Source: Hypericum androsaemum (lineage: Eukaryota > Streptophyta > Magnoliopsida > Malpighiales > Hypericaceae). From it: a DNA stretch of 64,000 nt. The position numbers and the translations under genes were made by a program. Shown one piece after another: positions 1 to 10,254 of the stretch; the stretch's first letter is position 1, and each line of letters begins with the position of its first letter. The DNA lies in NCBI GenBank assembly GCA_963995505.1, contig OZ023184.1, forward strand, positions 19,652,228-19,716,227. The letters are read 5' to 3'. The notes under the pieces are model-generated. The model worked only from the letters and a program-made list of their open reading frames with translations, was not told where the DNA came from and searched no databases.

Positions 1-320
1 GTTAAAGAAGTTAAAAGCCACCAAATCATTGGGAAGGTAAAAAAGGATTGGAACATTTAGGGATCCTCACAGATCCAATCATCAAATTTCTAGAGCCCCT
101 GATCAGCACAATCTTGTCTGAAACCCAAATTACAAAATCATCTAAATTGCTTCATGCACAAGTTCAATGAGCCCATTGACCGTAGCGAGTAGTAATTTTA
201 CGATAATTCTGCAATTCGAAAGATCTAGACTCCACTCCGAGTATTTGATATTGAAATACAGAAATACGATTCGAACCTCAAAAATATAACAGAAAAAAAA
301 GTAGAAATTTGGATAGTTAC
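1..320 (-). other. start of intron 2 of the HD-Zip gene
   Basis: This follows the exon 2 donor on the minus strand. I see no coding continuation with the conserved C-terminal HD-Zip I sequence, so it is read as intron reaching the window edge. Confidence 0.6.
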
Positions 321-978
321 CTCAGCATGAAGCTTTTGATTATGGGATTGGAGGGCCTCATTATCAGCCTTAACAGCTTCATACTGCCTCTTGAGGATGT
401 CATAATCCTTCTCAAGCTGCTTGGTCTTCCACCTTGCCCTCCTATTTTGGAACCATATAGCTACCTGCCTTGGCTGCAACCCAAGTGCCCTAGCCAGTTG
501 CATTTTCCTCTCAGGCTCCAGCTTGTTCCCAAGCTCAAAGTTCTTCTCTAGTGTCTTCACTTGCTCCATGTTCAGCCTCCTCTTCTTCTCCCCCGCCATG
601 GACCCGGACCCGTCATCGGACAGCTCATCCTCCCCCATGTTGCTCCCCTCCGGTTGTTGTTGTTGTTGTTGGTGGTGGTGGTCGTCATGGCTCGCTTCTA
701 TCCCTGAGAATGATGCTGATCTCTTCCCTAGAAATGATGCCACCCCTGCAGACAAATAAAAGGATGGAAGACTTTGTCAACCCTTTCTAGTTCTGCCGGA
801 GTCAAATCTAGATTAGTCGGTACAGTTGCAATCCGGGCATGTACATACCATGGAAGTCTTGAGGAGTGCAAGAGGATAGGATTGGAGCAAGAGAGGGCTG
901 AGGTTGTTGGTGTTCATCTTCATGAGAGGGTTGGAGCATGAAATTTGGTGGGAAGAATGCCATCCCATTGCAAGTCAT
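321..978 (-). CDS. ATHB13: HD-Zip I homeodomain-leucine zipper transcription factor, ATHB13-like (exons 1-2; 3' end off window)
   Basis: A nuclear DNA-binding protein; HD-Zip I factors bind CAATNATTG-type sites as dimers and act in growth and stress responses. Exon 1 is 849-978 (start [13 protein letters not shown]) and exon 2 is 321-745. The donor at 848 (GTATGT), the acceptor TGCAG at 746-750 and the donor at 320 (GTAACT) keep the frame, giving 185 residues. The homeodomain spans about residues 96-151 with the recognition-helix motif WFQNRRAR at 141-148. A leucine zipper follows with heptad positions L154, L161, V168, L175 and L182. The N-terminal MTCNGMAFF and the [13 protein letters not shown] segment are typical of the ATHB13/ATHB23 clade. 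A His/Gln run lies at residues 66-74. The C-terminal exon is not visible in 1-320 and must lie beyond the left edge. The (CT)14 tract in the 5' leader may affect expression. ATHB13 versus ATHB23 orthology is not resolved. Confidence 0.95.
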
Positions 979-1260
979 GGAAGCTAGCCAATGCTAGCTC
1001 TTGTTATCACAGAATTTAAGTATGGTTGATGTGTTTTTTTAGGGTAAGAGAGGATCTGTATCAGTGTGCCTGTGATCTGGAGGCATGTGTCATCTTGTAA
1101 GGAGGATGATTTTGTAAATTGCGATCAGAAGCTGGCGGTGTGTGTGTTGGAGGGTTAGTCTCTTTGGAGCTATAGGTTCACTCGGAGAGAGAGAGAGAGA
1201 GAGAGAGAGAGATATGATAGTTGTCAAGTAGACTTGACTTTATATGGATGGGCAATTCTA
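979..1260 (-). promoter_or_regulatory. 5' leader and proximal promoter of the HD-Zip gene with (GA)14 microsatellite
   Basis: A perfect GA dinucleotide run lies at 1185-1212, about 210 bp upstream of the ATG. It reads as CT in the transcript sense. Pyrimidine-rich CT tracts are common in plant 5'UTRs and core promoters. No TATA box could be assigned with confidence. Confidence 0.5.
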
Positions 1261-2465
1261 GGTAGGTACAGCAATGAGTGAACCATGACGGTTCGAATTT
1301 AATTAGTCGACTTCGTGCGAAAGGATATTTAATCTAACGACATAAAATGTATACAAAATTCAGGAAATATTTGATATGTCTAATCATGGTTTAAAAATTT
1401 ATCTTTCAAAAAAATTAGTCAGTCTCATGAGTATTCAAATACAAGATGATATCAAATAACAAAAAATAAGTATTTAGATCAACCGACAAAAAAGCTATTT
1501 TAGTTTAACCATAACATTTCAAGTTTGAGTAATTAAGAACATAAATACTTTAGGAAGAATTTTGTCACTATTTAAATATTATATCATGTTTGAACTTATA
1601 TTAGTGAAGTTCGGATGCAAGTGGTTCCAACAAAAAGTACTTTAGGACTGAGAAATATCCGGATTTATGAGGCTTAACAAAAAGTACTTTATTAAATTAT
1701 ACTGTTACATTTTTCATGTTTTCTTTTAGGGGAAACATTGAATTTCATCTTGGATATGCAATGTGAGAGAATTGTAATAAATTATACTGTCGCATTTTTC
1801 TTTTCCGGAATATATAAAAGCGGTTGAATATGTATTTTTTCCATAGTACGTTAAAATTATTCTCAGAGCACTAGTGACAAATTTCGGATGACCTTTTCTA
1901 GACAAAGACAGTAGAATCATACTTTTGAAAAACCGTAAACTAGCTTCAATACGATAATTAGAAAAGCATACATACGAACAAGACTATTGTTTCTTATTAG
2001 TTAAAACATATTTTACCCACTTTTTTATGAAGATATAAAAATTTATTGATGGTATTAATACTTAAATTTTTTTTAATGAATAAGTGACTTTGTATTTACA
2101 ACAATATATTTACTTGGTGGATGCTAGAAAGCAATTCACCATTCCTGTGAAAGAATAAAAAAGTACCGTATGTCGGAGAGTGAGATCAAATTAATTTATT
2201 CTTTTGCCCGGATAAGTATCGTATATCGGAGGAGTTGTTGATCCATAGATGAGCTATCGAAAAGTGTAAAATTCTTTAGTACGATATTACAACCGCATAC
2301 ATCATAAAATTTTGTTGTTGTAAAATTAAATGGGAAAAAATCATTGCAAAGAAAAAGAGTGTCCGAACAATAGCGCCTTAAAGCTCAATTCTACACTCCA
2401 AATTCTTGCTTAAACTACATCGATCCCATGTCATAATTTTATGAGATGATTATTATAACGATGTC
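1261..2465. other. AT-rich intergenic DNA
   Basis: No gene or bounded element was recognised. A short motif containing AAATTATACTG and CATTTTTC occurs twice near 1700 and 1780, which suggests an old local duplication. Confidence 0.5.
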
Positions 2466-2621
2466 TTTTCCGCTACTGGTCTTCGATTAGTAAATTTTAC
2501 AGGTTGTTTTAGTCATTGTCATCCAAAATTGGATAATATCAAATCCTATTTACAATATGACTATTTCTAATAATATTTTTTCCTGCTACGAATCTCGATC
2601 TGTCAATTATTATTTTAGTCA
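2466..2621. repeat. ~110-bp tandem repeat, left part (interrupted by solo LTR)
   Basis: The block with GCTACTGGTC, then GTAAATTTTACAGG, then TTTTAGTCA and TCCAAAATTGGA starts near 2466 and recurs in diverged form near 2577. It continues after the LTR insertion at 4164-4300. Rejoining the sequence across the solo LTR gives about two and a half units of roughly 110 bp. Confidence 0.6.
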
Positions 2622-4163
2622 TGATATACGCAAAATTGAGAACAATTAAACGCACAAACAAATAATATAGTAGAAAGTAAGGTTCTTGAACTAAGGGTTG
2701 GAACACGAAATTTAAACAATTAATTATGTGAAGCGGGAAAATTAAAGGTTTATAAGGTTGTGAAAGGTTGCAAGTAAATAAACGAAATCGAAAACGCAAA
2801 TAAAAAAAGTTGTAAATTCAATGGAGACAAACGAGCGCGATACCCTTATGGATTAACTACCTATGTCGAGATTATGATTCTTGTGAAGTTCTAACTAGTA
2901 CCCGGAGTGTTCTAAAGTATCTCCCTAACGCTTTCGCTCATTAGAGTGACAAAATCAAACTAGCAAAGACCTAGGTTACTAATTAACGCTTTCGCTCATC
3001 AATTAGACCTAGAACTAGACTAATCCAATTATGAAGATTCCTCCTAACGGGTTATCCTTACGATATTAAGACATCTCATTAATATCTAAGAATATGCTAA
3101 TTGGTTCTTTCTATTAACTCAAGTACCTTTTGGTCCACTCTTGCTAGCTCTAATCATAATCTAAGTGGCCAATTTAGATTAAGCATTAAGCATACCAACT
3201 AACAACTAATGCCAAAGATATTCGAACCACAATCTAACATAGATAATCAATCACATAATTAGGGCATCGCACTCACAAGAGAACTACTCGCTAAGCATAA
3301 TCATAAAGCACATGATATTAATGGAAGACATAATAATGAATAGCATAAAAGATAGAGATAGAGAAAGTTTAGTCGTTCGAGCAAGCCTCACCGATCTCCT
3401 CCGCGTAGCTACCCCGAATCGTGACTTTATTAATGATCAAAAGTAGTCTCAATGTCGCAGTAGAAGGTCTTTAAAATCAAAGAGCTAATGATCTATATAT
3501 AGCCAAGCAAACTAACTAGAGAATAGAAAAACCTAGAGGAGGTTTACCTAAACTAGAAGTTCTTGGGCCAATAACAGGTGGCCAAATATAAGAAAATAAC
3601 TTAAACATAATATTCTAGGGCCAAAATAGGAGCCAAAAGTCGTAGGAAGCCGAAATGGGTCGAAACCTCGTCTAAAAAGGAAGTAAAAAAAACTGTCATC
3701 GGAGTGCCTAGCGGGCGCCAATGAGTTGGAGCCCGCCAACCTTGCATTCTGTAACTCCCTTGGCGCCCGCCAAGGAGGTGGCGCCCGCCGGGGGCTTGGT
3801 CAGCCTCATCAAATATTTGTATTTTATATTTTTGATCCTTTTCTACTTCGAATTTGGCTTTGAATATAAAAGAAAAAATGTAGATCTCTCTTCAAGCTTT
3901 CCAACGGTATCTCATTTGATGTAATCGAATATTCGAGCAGAAAGTTATGGCTCTTAAAATATGTTCTCTCGAAATCACCCCTCCAACGGCCTTCATTGAA
4001 CTCCATTTCCTATCACAAAATATAATAAATGGTAGAAGTCCACTCCATTACACAAATACATAAAAATGACATAAGACTCAATGGGACAAGATAGAAACGA
4101 ATAAAAACACGACTAAACACATATAAAACACATAACAAAATATGAGTGTTTACACACTCATCA
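2622..4163. mobile_element. solo LTR of an LTR retrotransposon, copy A (1542 bp)
   Basis: The segment begins TGATATACGC and ends CACACTCATCA, so it has the TG...CA ends of an LTR. It is flanked by a perfect 5-bp target-site duplication AGTCA (2617-2621 and 4164-4168). It contains no gag-pol coding sequence. A second copy in the same orientation at 44762-46323 has homologous ends and body. A GC-rich module at 3706-3800 carries several copies of TGGCGCCCGCCA-like sequence, unlike the matching part of copy B. Solo LTRs arise by recombination between the two LTRs of a full element. The internal family cannot be assigned because no coding region remains. Confidence 0.85.
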
Positions 4164-4300
4164 AGTCATCATCATCCAAAATTGAATGTTATCAAATCCT
4201 ACTTACAAATGACTATTCTAATAATATCTTTTATCGTTACTGGTCCTTGATCGGTGAATTTTACATGTTGTCTTAGTCATCGTCGTCCAAAATTGGGAGA
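4164..4300. repeat. ~110-bp tandem repeat, right part
   Basis: This continues the repeat at 2466-2621 after the TSD. It holds ATCCAAAATTGAATGTTATC, a diverged GTTACTGGTCC core, CTTAGTCA and a further TCCAAAATTGG. Confidence 0.6.
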
Positions 4301-5534
4301 GAGAGGGAAGGGCAGGATTGGAATCAAGGGGGCCCAAATAGAGAAGGGGCAGAAGTTGTTACCTAATCCACCAACAGGCATCGTGCATCGAGACGAACCC
4401 CTTTCCCCTCTATCCTTTCCACCAGCTTCTTCTTCCACGTTCCTCCAAAAACACATAAACCACCCTCTTCTTCTTCCAAACACAAACAATTTTGGTCTGT
4501 TATGCCCTCAAACGATTGCGTAAAAGTTTGCACAGTTTTTGAACTATAACACATGATTACGAATTAACAACGGACTATAAAATTAACATACTCTGATAAC
4601 ATGTTACATTTTATATATCCAACTTAAAAACTTTAAGATAAACACCACAGAATCAACACATGCTTACAAGGAACTTCAACACCAATTTTTTCCTTTTTTG
4701 TAAATTTTTATAATAAAATTAACTTACCAAAAAAACCTGTAAAATAATAGATCGATAGATTTTTATTACATATAAATCTGCTCAATATGACGCAGCGTAT
4801 AAGTGTCTTTACGATGGTGAACAAGATGTAAAAAAAGCTGCAACGTCCACATAAAACTATATATTTAATTTTCATATGATACACGTCCAAAGTTCTTGAC
4901 CAATTGGTGCATGGGATAGATCTATGGACGTACAGTTTCAATCTAGGTGATAGGTGAGCCGGGTAAAAGGACAGCTTTTACCAGCTGATTGCTCAAATGA
5001 GGAAATCAAATAATATATCCTCGAAAACCAGTCTACTAATTCATATTTGAGCTATATCATGACGATTGTATGCCGCTGGATCCATGAAAATGAGCGGATT
5101 TAAAGAGGCACGTCCAAATCCAACACACGGTCCCCGAATTGGTTAACTTATCCACAAGTATCTAATGGAGATTAGTGGATGATGCTAATTACAATTGATG
5201 GGATTAGCATGTCTCAATTAGTCATTACAAGTGACTAAATGTTGGATTAAAAACAGTAGGATGATCCAGACATTTCTTGATCTCTGTGTGGATTTTGACT
5301 ACCGAGAAAACAGCATGCTCATCGTTTATTGCCATGGGGGAAGGTAGGAGGGAAACATTTCTCATGTTAAATTGCCTCGCCTTGTACTATATGTCTGCTA
5401 TGTTCCTCGTCTCACAGACAGTAATTATCTGTACGTGCGGCAAGAGACTCAAATTTTCTTATATAAGCCTTACAAATAAAAAATATGTGATTTGGAGAAC
5501 TTATTTCTAGTTAGAATCCGATAGTACTCGTTTT
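4301..5534. other. intergenic DNA
   Basis: The stretch 4380-4500 is CT-rich and open in several frames. No encoded protein family was recognised, so no gene is called. The rest is AT-rich without bounded features. Confidence 0.5.
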
Positions 5535-5545
5535 ATATATCTAGA
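5535..5545. repeat. target-site duplication (left) of the LINE
   Basis: ATATATCTAGA here is repeated exactly at 8237-8247, directly after the terminal A run of the LINE. Confidence 0.85.
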
Positions 5546-8236
5546 TAACCCGACGGCCTAGGTGGTTCCCCCTGGCTTCCCTCGGCTAGGGCTTCGAGTT
5601 TCACCACCGTCGCTGCTGTTCCGATGTCTCCTACGGCCCCGTTGAGGTCCTCAGATGGAGGTTTTCAGCCGCCGCCGCCAAATCCCTGCCCTTCGCTAGG
5701 GCTAGATCCGAAAGTTCTCATGGCGCTTCAATCCGGCATCCTTCCTCTCCTTCACCAGTTCTACACCTCCCTTGCCCCAATAGTCGGTAACCCTTCACAG
5801 GCGCTGGCTCTTGGGCTGACAGAGGGTGTGGGACAGGCTACGAAGGGTGCGAGGCCAACACCTGAAGATATACAGGCGAGCAATGATGGGATTGCGGAGA
5901 CTACTGCGACACCGACTCCTATGGCTCCAGCGGAGAACGCCATGAAGAAGATGTCCTACGTGGCCTCGCTCCGCCCTCGATCTGACCGGGTCCAAGAAGG
6001 TACGTATATTAAGCCAGTCCTCGATGGTGAGCGTATGGTCGTTGAATTGGATGCAGAGAGATCATCAGTTTGTGCAAACTTTGGGAAGCGCGCTTTGATT
6101 GGAAGGTTAGTGATGCCGAGAGGCTCAAAACCTTGCTCGACATTTGACTTGAAAGCTGCTATCTCCAAAGTTTGGTCTGTGCAATCGTGGAAGTTGCTTC
6201 CTCTTGGCCTGGGGTACTTTGGTTTTCAGTTTGTGAATGAGCACGATAAGGACGTAGTTTGGAGCTCTTCAAAATGGAGACTTCCTCAGAGATGTCTCTA
6301 CTTGCAGCCATGGGTACCCTATTTTAAGCCCAAGAAGATTTCCTCTTCTTTTACAAAGGTATGGATTACATTAGAGGGGTTAAGCATGGAACATGTCGCC
6401 AATGATATCATATTTGGACTAGCTGCGGCCATTAGTAACCCCATTCGATCAGACTTGACTGCATTAAATAGGTTTAATGGTGCCTTGGTACGGGTTTTGG
6501 TGGAACTAGACATGTCCAAGCCTAGTCGGAAATAAGTTGTATTGAAGCTTGAGGAGGGCACGGTCTTAGTTGATGTGGTGTACGAGAATTTACCTCCTTT
6601 TTGCGAGCGTTGCAAAATCATTGGTCATGATTTAGACTCTTGCCGTAAACTGCACCCACGGGTTGAAGCTGAAAGCAATAGACACAAAATTGCTAGGGAG
6701 AAGTAGGTGATGCAGGATCAGGGTCCCAAGAGGTCTGTAGGAAAGCAGGTGTGGCAACAAAAGAATGAGTGCTCCCCTAGTTCTCCAACCAGCATTGAAG
6801 TTGAAGAGTGCTCATCGCTTGCCCTTATTACTGTATTGGAAAACTTTGTGAAACAGGTAGTACGCGAAGAGGAGGATCAAGAGGATGGTGATTCGGTGGC
6901 ACTTTATGTCCCTAATGTCTTTTTTGTGTATAGTACATATGTTGCAGAAAAGGACTTGATTATCGACTCACAAGTTAGGAATGTCGAGATTTTGGGATGA
7001 ATCATGCTATTGCAATTTTGGAGAAGGGCTTGGAGGTGGCTGTATCGCATGACGCTCAGCTTGAGGGAGATGTGATTTTGCCCCTGTCCAAGGGTGCTAT
7101 TGCTACCACGACTAACGCTGTCAATGTTCCTTGTGAAGAAGCGAGGGAAGAGGGTGAAATTCTGCCCGGTGATAAATGTTCTCCATTAAGTACATGTCAG
7201 ATTGTGGATTCGATTGATTTGGTCCAGTTGCTGGTGCTTGATGAAGTTCCTGAGCAGTCTCCAGTGCCAAGTACAAATAACATTGAGGGAGATTGTGGTA
7301 TAATGATTGAGGAGGTTTTGCCCTCGCAAGATACAGGTCAGGTGTTTTTAAGCCCGATTATAATAGAGCCGTTGACGCCGGCTTCACAGGTGACTGACTC
7401 ATCGGGTTCTAAGTCTAGGTCAGCTTCGGGCAAGAAAAAGGGGTGCAAGAATGGCCCTTCCTCGGCTGAGTTATTGGCATCACTGTCTCCTGAGGATTTG
7501 GCAAAGGCTGAGGCTAGGAAGGCGGCATATGTTGCCGCGGGCGGGGGTTTACCTAAGGGCTCCAAGCATAAGGGTTTGAAGCCGGGTTTTCTTGGCAAGG
7601 GAACCCCAATAATACAGGGACAGTCCCCATCTATTTTGGGCAGCGCCGCTACTTTACCTGCTATAGATCCCATGCCTATCCCAGGTCAAGAGGGCAAATG
7701 GGGTCGTTGTTTTTTCTGACAACGATGATCTTCCGGACTTGTTGAAGTTCATGGGTTCGATTACGAAGAAGATGAAGAACAATTGGGCGGACGACAGTCG
7801 GACTTGGAGGACTTTCATCTACCACCTGCCAAGAACACTCGCTTTCAAGCGAGGAAGAAGACTGGGACTACCTATGCCAGTAAGGATCTATGTTGGTTGG
7901 AGTATGAGGTGGACTTTTGATGCGCCGCGGCTGATTTATCACTTTGGACTACCCGTGTTGTGGGTACCCCTACCCGTCTTCCTCCAACTTGTCCCCGCGG
8001 GCTAGGAAGAGGAACGCGAAGAAATAGAAGAAATGATCGCTTTAGATCATTGGTTCCTTCATCGGCCTTGCTATTCCTCAAGTTTGTAGGGTCGAGTTCT
8101 TCTTTATGGCGATAGGCTTGCTGTTTTGCGGTTTCCTATTCGGCCTGTGTGTTTGACTTCTCTTCCGTTTCTTTTTTCTCCTTCTTGTAACATTTTCGTT
8201 TCTTTGAGTAATGAAGTTTCTTTTCGCCAAAAAAAA
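5546..8236 (+). mobile_element. L1-type LINE with ORF1 only; ORF2 absent (2691 bp)
   Basis: The element is bounded by an 11-bp perfect TSD and ends in a short poly(A) after TTCTTTTCGCC, a typical plant L1 3' end. Inside is one degenerate ORF1 region (DUF4283 plus a zinc knuckle) from 5624 to about 8027, then about 210 bp of 3'UTR. No endonuclease or reverse transcriptase sequence was found in any frame. Because both ends and the TSD are present, loss of ORF2 occurred within the element, not by simple 5' truncation. Such an element would need a partner LINE to move. The copy is now decayed by stops and frameshifts. Confidence 0.85.
5624..8027 (+). pseudogene. LINE ORF1 protein, DUF4283 plus CCHC zinc knuckle, broken
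   Basis: The first ORF (5624-6535) starts MSPTAPLRSSDGG. It has a Pro-rich N terminus and a DUF4283-like domain at about residues 125-300 (FGKRALIGRLV, FDLKAAISKVW, and WVPYFKP near the end). A TAA at 6533-6535 interrupts the frame. The same frame continues into the zinc knuckle C-x2-C-x4-H-x4-C (C codons at 6602, 6611 and 6641; H at 6626), then a TAG at 6704-6706. A shift near 6998 moves the reading to the 6997-7719 ORF. Further shifts are needed before the basic C terminus SPRARKRNAKK ends at the TAG at 8025-8027. DUF4283/zinc-knuckle proteins are the nucleic-acid-binding ORF1 of plant L1 elements. At least two in-frame stops and about three frameshifts make it non-functional. Confidence 0.8.
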
Positions 8237-8247
8237 ATATATCTAGA

Positions 8248-10254
8248 GATTTTAAAAAATATCTCCTTCTATATTTCGTACTTAATTTACTATAGCAGCG
8301 AGACAAATTAATGACTACACATGTTTTTATCGCAATATCATAGTATTCGTACAATTACTGTACATGTATTTTCCGGAGCGAGGATCGATGCATCTATAAA
8401 TAGGATGGTGAGGGACCTACCAATCTTTGAATTGTTCAATTGCATATTCTACTTCAACCATTAAATAAAAACCATAATTACTTTTTCAATTTGCCCAAAT
8501 TCAAAAATGAAAAAGAGAGGAAAGCCCACCAAAATTATATTAAAAAAAGTTGAAATTTTCCCATCCACATGCAGCTCATGCATCTGGCTGAGTGTTCAGA
8601 TTATTACAACTATCCCATGTTCCCTCTATTTTCTTGACGTCACTTAATATTATATCTTTTCTCTATTTAGATTTTTGCTTTTTTTATTTATTGTCCTATA
8701 TTTGCACAAATAATAAAATTGGGGGCCCAGGGAAAAAATGCATGACAGTTATTTGTCAACTACTGGACCCTGTTTGATTCTTTTATTTTTATTTCAACTC
8801 TTGTCATGTCCATGTTTCTTTTAACTTTTTTAAAATATGAAGGGTGGCCCACTTTTCAGAAATTCAGAATTGTGGGGCCCCTTTTTTCTTTATTTCCAAT
8901 AGGTTCATTGTTCCAGCCATGACATTTTCCTGAGATTGGATTGAAATTTGGCCACTAGTGTGGAACTGTTTGCGTATAGTTCTTGGGACGATAAAAGAAA
9001 ATTGAGACGTGGCAGCGAATTCCTGATAAAAATTAACGACAAAAATTTTTAGTACTAAATTTTAATATCGTTAGATGTAAAATTCGAATTCAAGATTTTG
9101 ATTAGATTACGGTAAGCATGATGATTGATCTAGTTATTTGTAAGGTTGTAGGTCCTATTCTGAAAGGGGGGAGTCCATGTCATGGAGAAAGGAAATGACT
9201 ACGTCCATGTTAAAAGAAAGTTGTTGCGTTATAATATATAAATATATTTGATGAAACCATATACAAAATTGACATATGAGCTGGTATGGTAGTTCCGCAA
9301 GTCTTGTGAAACTGACAGCGATTTATGATATTAATCAGCAGAAATTTTCGCTCACAAATATGATTTGATATATTCAATGATTAAGATTTTACTAAGTATC
9401 AGTTTTACATTAATTTCTATGTAATTTGTTTTCTCTCTTTAATTTTAGTAAAAAACTAATTGTTACTTTGTATAGAAGAATCATCATAAAATAACCATAG
9501 TCGGAGATGGACAAACTTCTTACGCAAGGCCAGAAATCGTACAACAACTAATGGTATGGCCACTGGCTTGCCACATTTCCACCAAATATAAATTTGTATA
9601 GGTCAATTTATTTTTATGTTGTAATTTTCAACGAGTGTCTCTTTCTGATTTTATTAAATTTTCCAATGTAACAATAAGCGTCATTTCATTCGGTGCACTA
9701 TAATAAAGTTTTTCCGCAGAAAATGTCGCATGTTTCCCTCACTACAAATAGTATCTTTATAAATCGGTGACAAGAAGGACACACGACGGCAAAGAGAAAA
9801 GGAAGTGTAGACATTCATTTTTATATTCGCCCGGTATCTGGACATTTCAATTTATTACATCTATGATCCGAAATAGACATAAAACGAAGAATGGGAATCT
9901 GACAGCATCAACGGACAATCAACAAAGGAAGTCAAAGTAAGAAATGCAACATTGGGTTGTGTGCTATATTGATATTCTACACTAAATAGGGAACAGGAAA
10001 ATGTACTCTCTCTCTCTCTCTCGTATACGCTCCGAGTCCCATTAGAATACAGATGATCTACAACACTACAGTAGGTTGGCACAAAACTAGGCCAAAAAAT
10101 TGAATGAATCAGGCTGCGTCCGTATATGATCGCGTAAGTTATGTACGTGTAGAAGGTCACGGTGCTCGTGTCGAAAGGTACGTATAGCTAAAATGTATGT
10201 ATTGCCTCCTTCCGAAAGTGGATCCACGTTGCCGGAGTGAAGATGCATCAGAGC
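8248..10254. other. intergenic DNA and 3' flank of the sucrose transporter gene
   Basis: No gene was recognised. The sequence is AT-rich with a (CT)n microsatellite at 10006-10022. The last few hundred bases should hold the 3'UTR of the minus-strand transporter; no poly(A) site could be fixed. Confidence 0.5.

Noticed and set aside
421..759. Plus-strand open frames at 309-551, 421-759 and 551-790
   Set aside because: They are antisense shadows of HD-Zip exon 2, whose minus-strand frame encodes a clear homeodomain and zipper.
4254..4554. Overlapping open frames on both strands around 4250-4550
   Set aside because: CT/GA-rich composition keeps several frames open; no family resemblance, start context or splice continuity.
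7338..7673. Minus-strand 111-codon frame inside the LINE
   Set aside because: Antisense to the plus-strand ORF1 region, which has the recognisable zinc knuckle.
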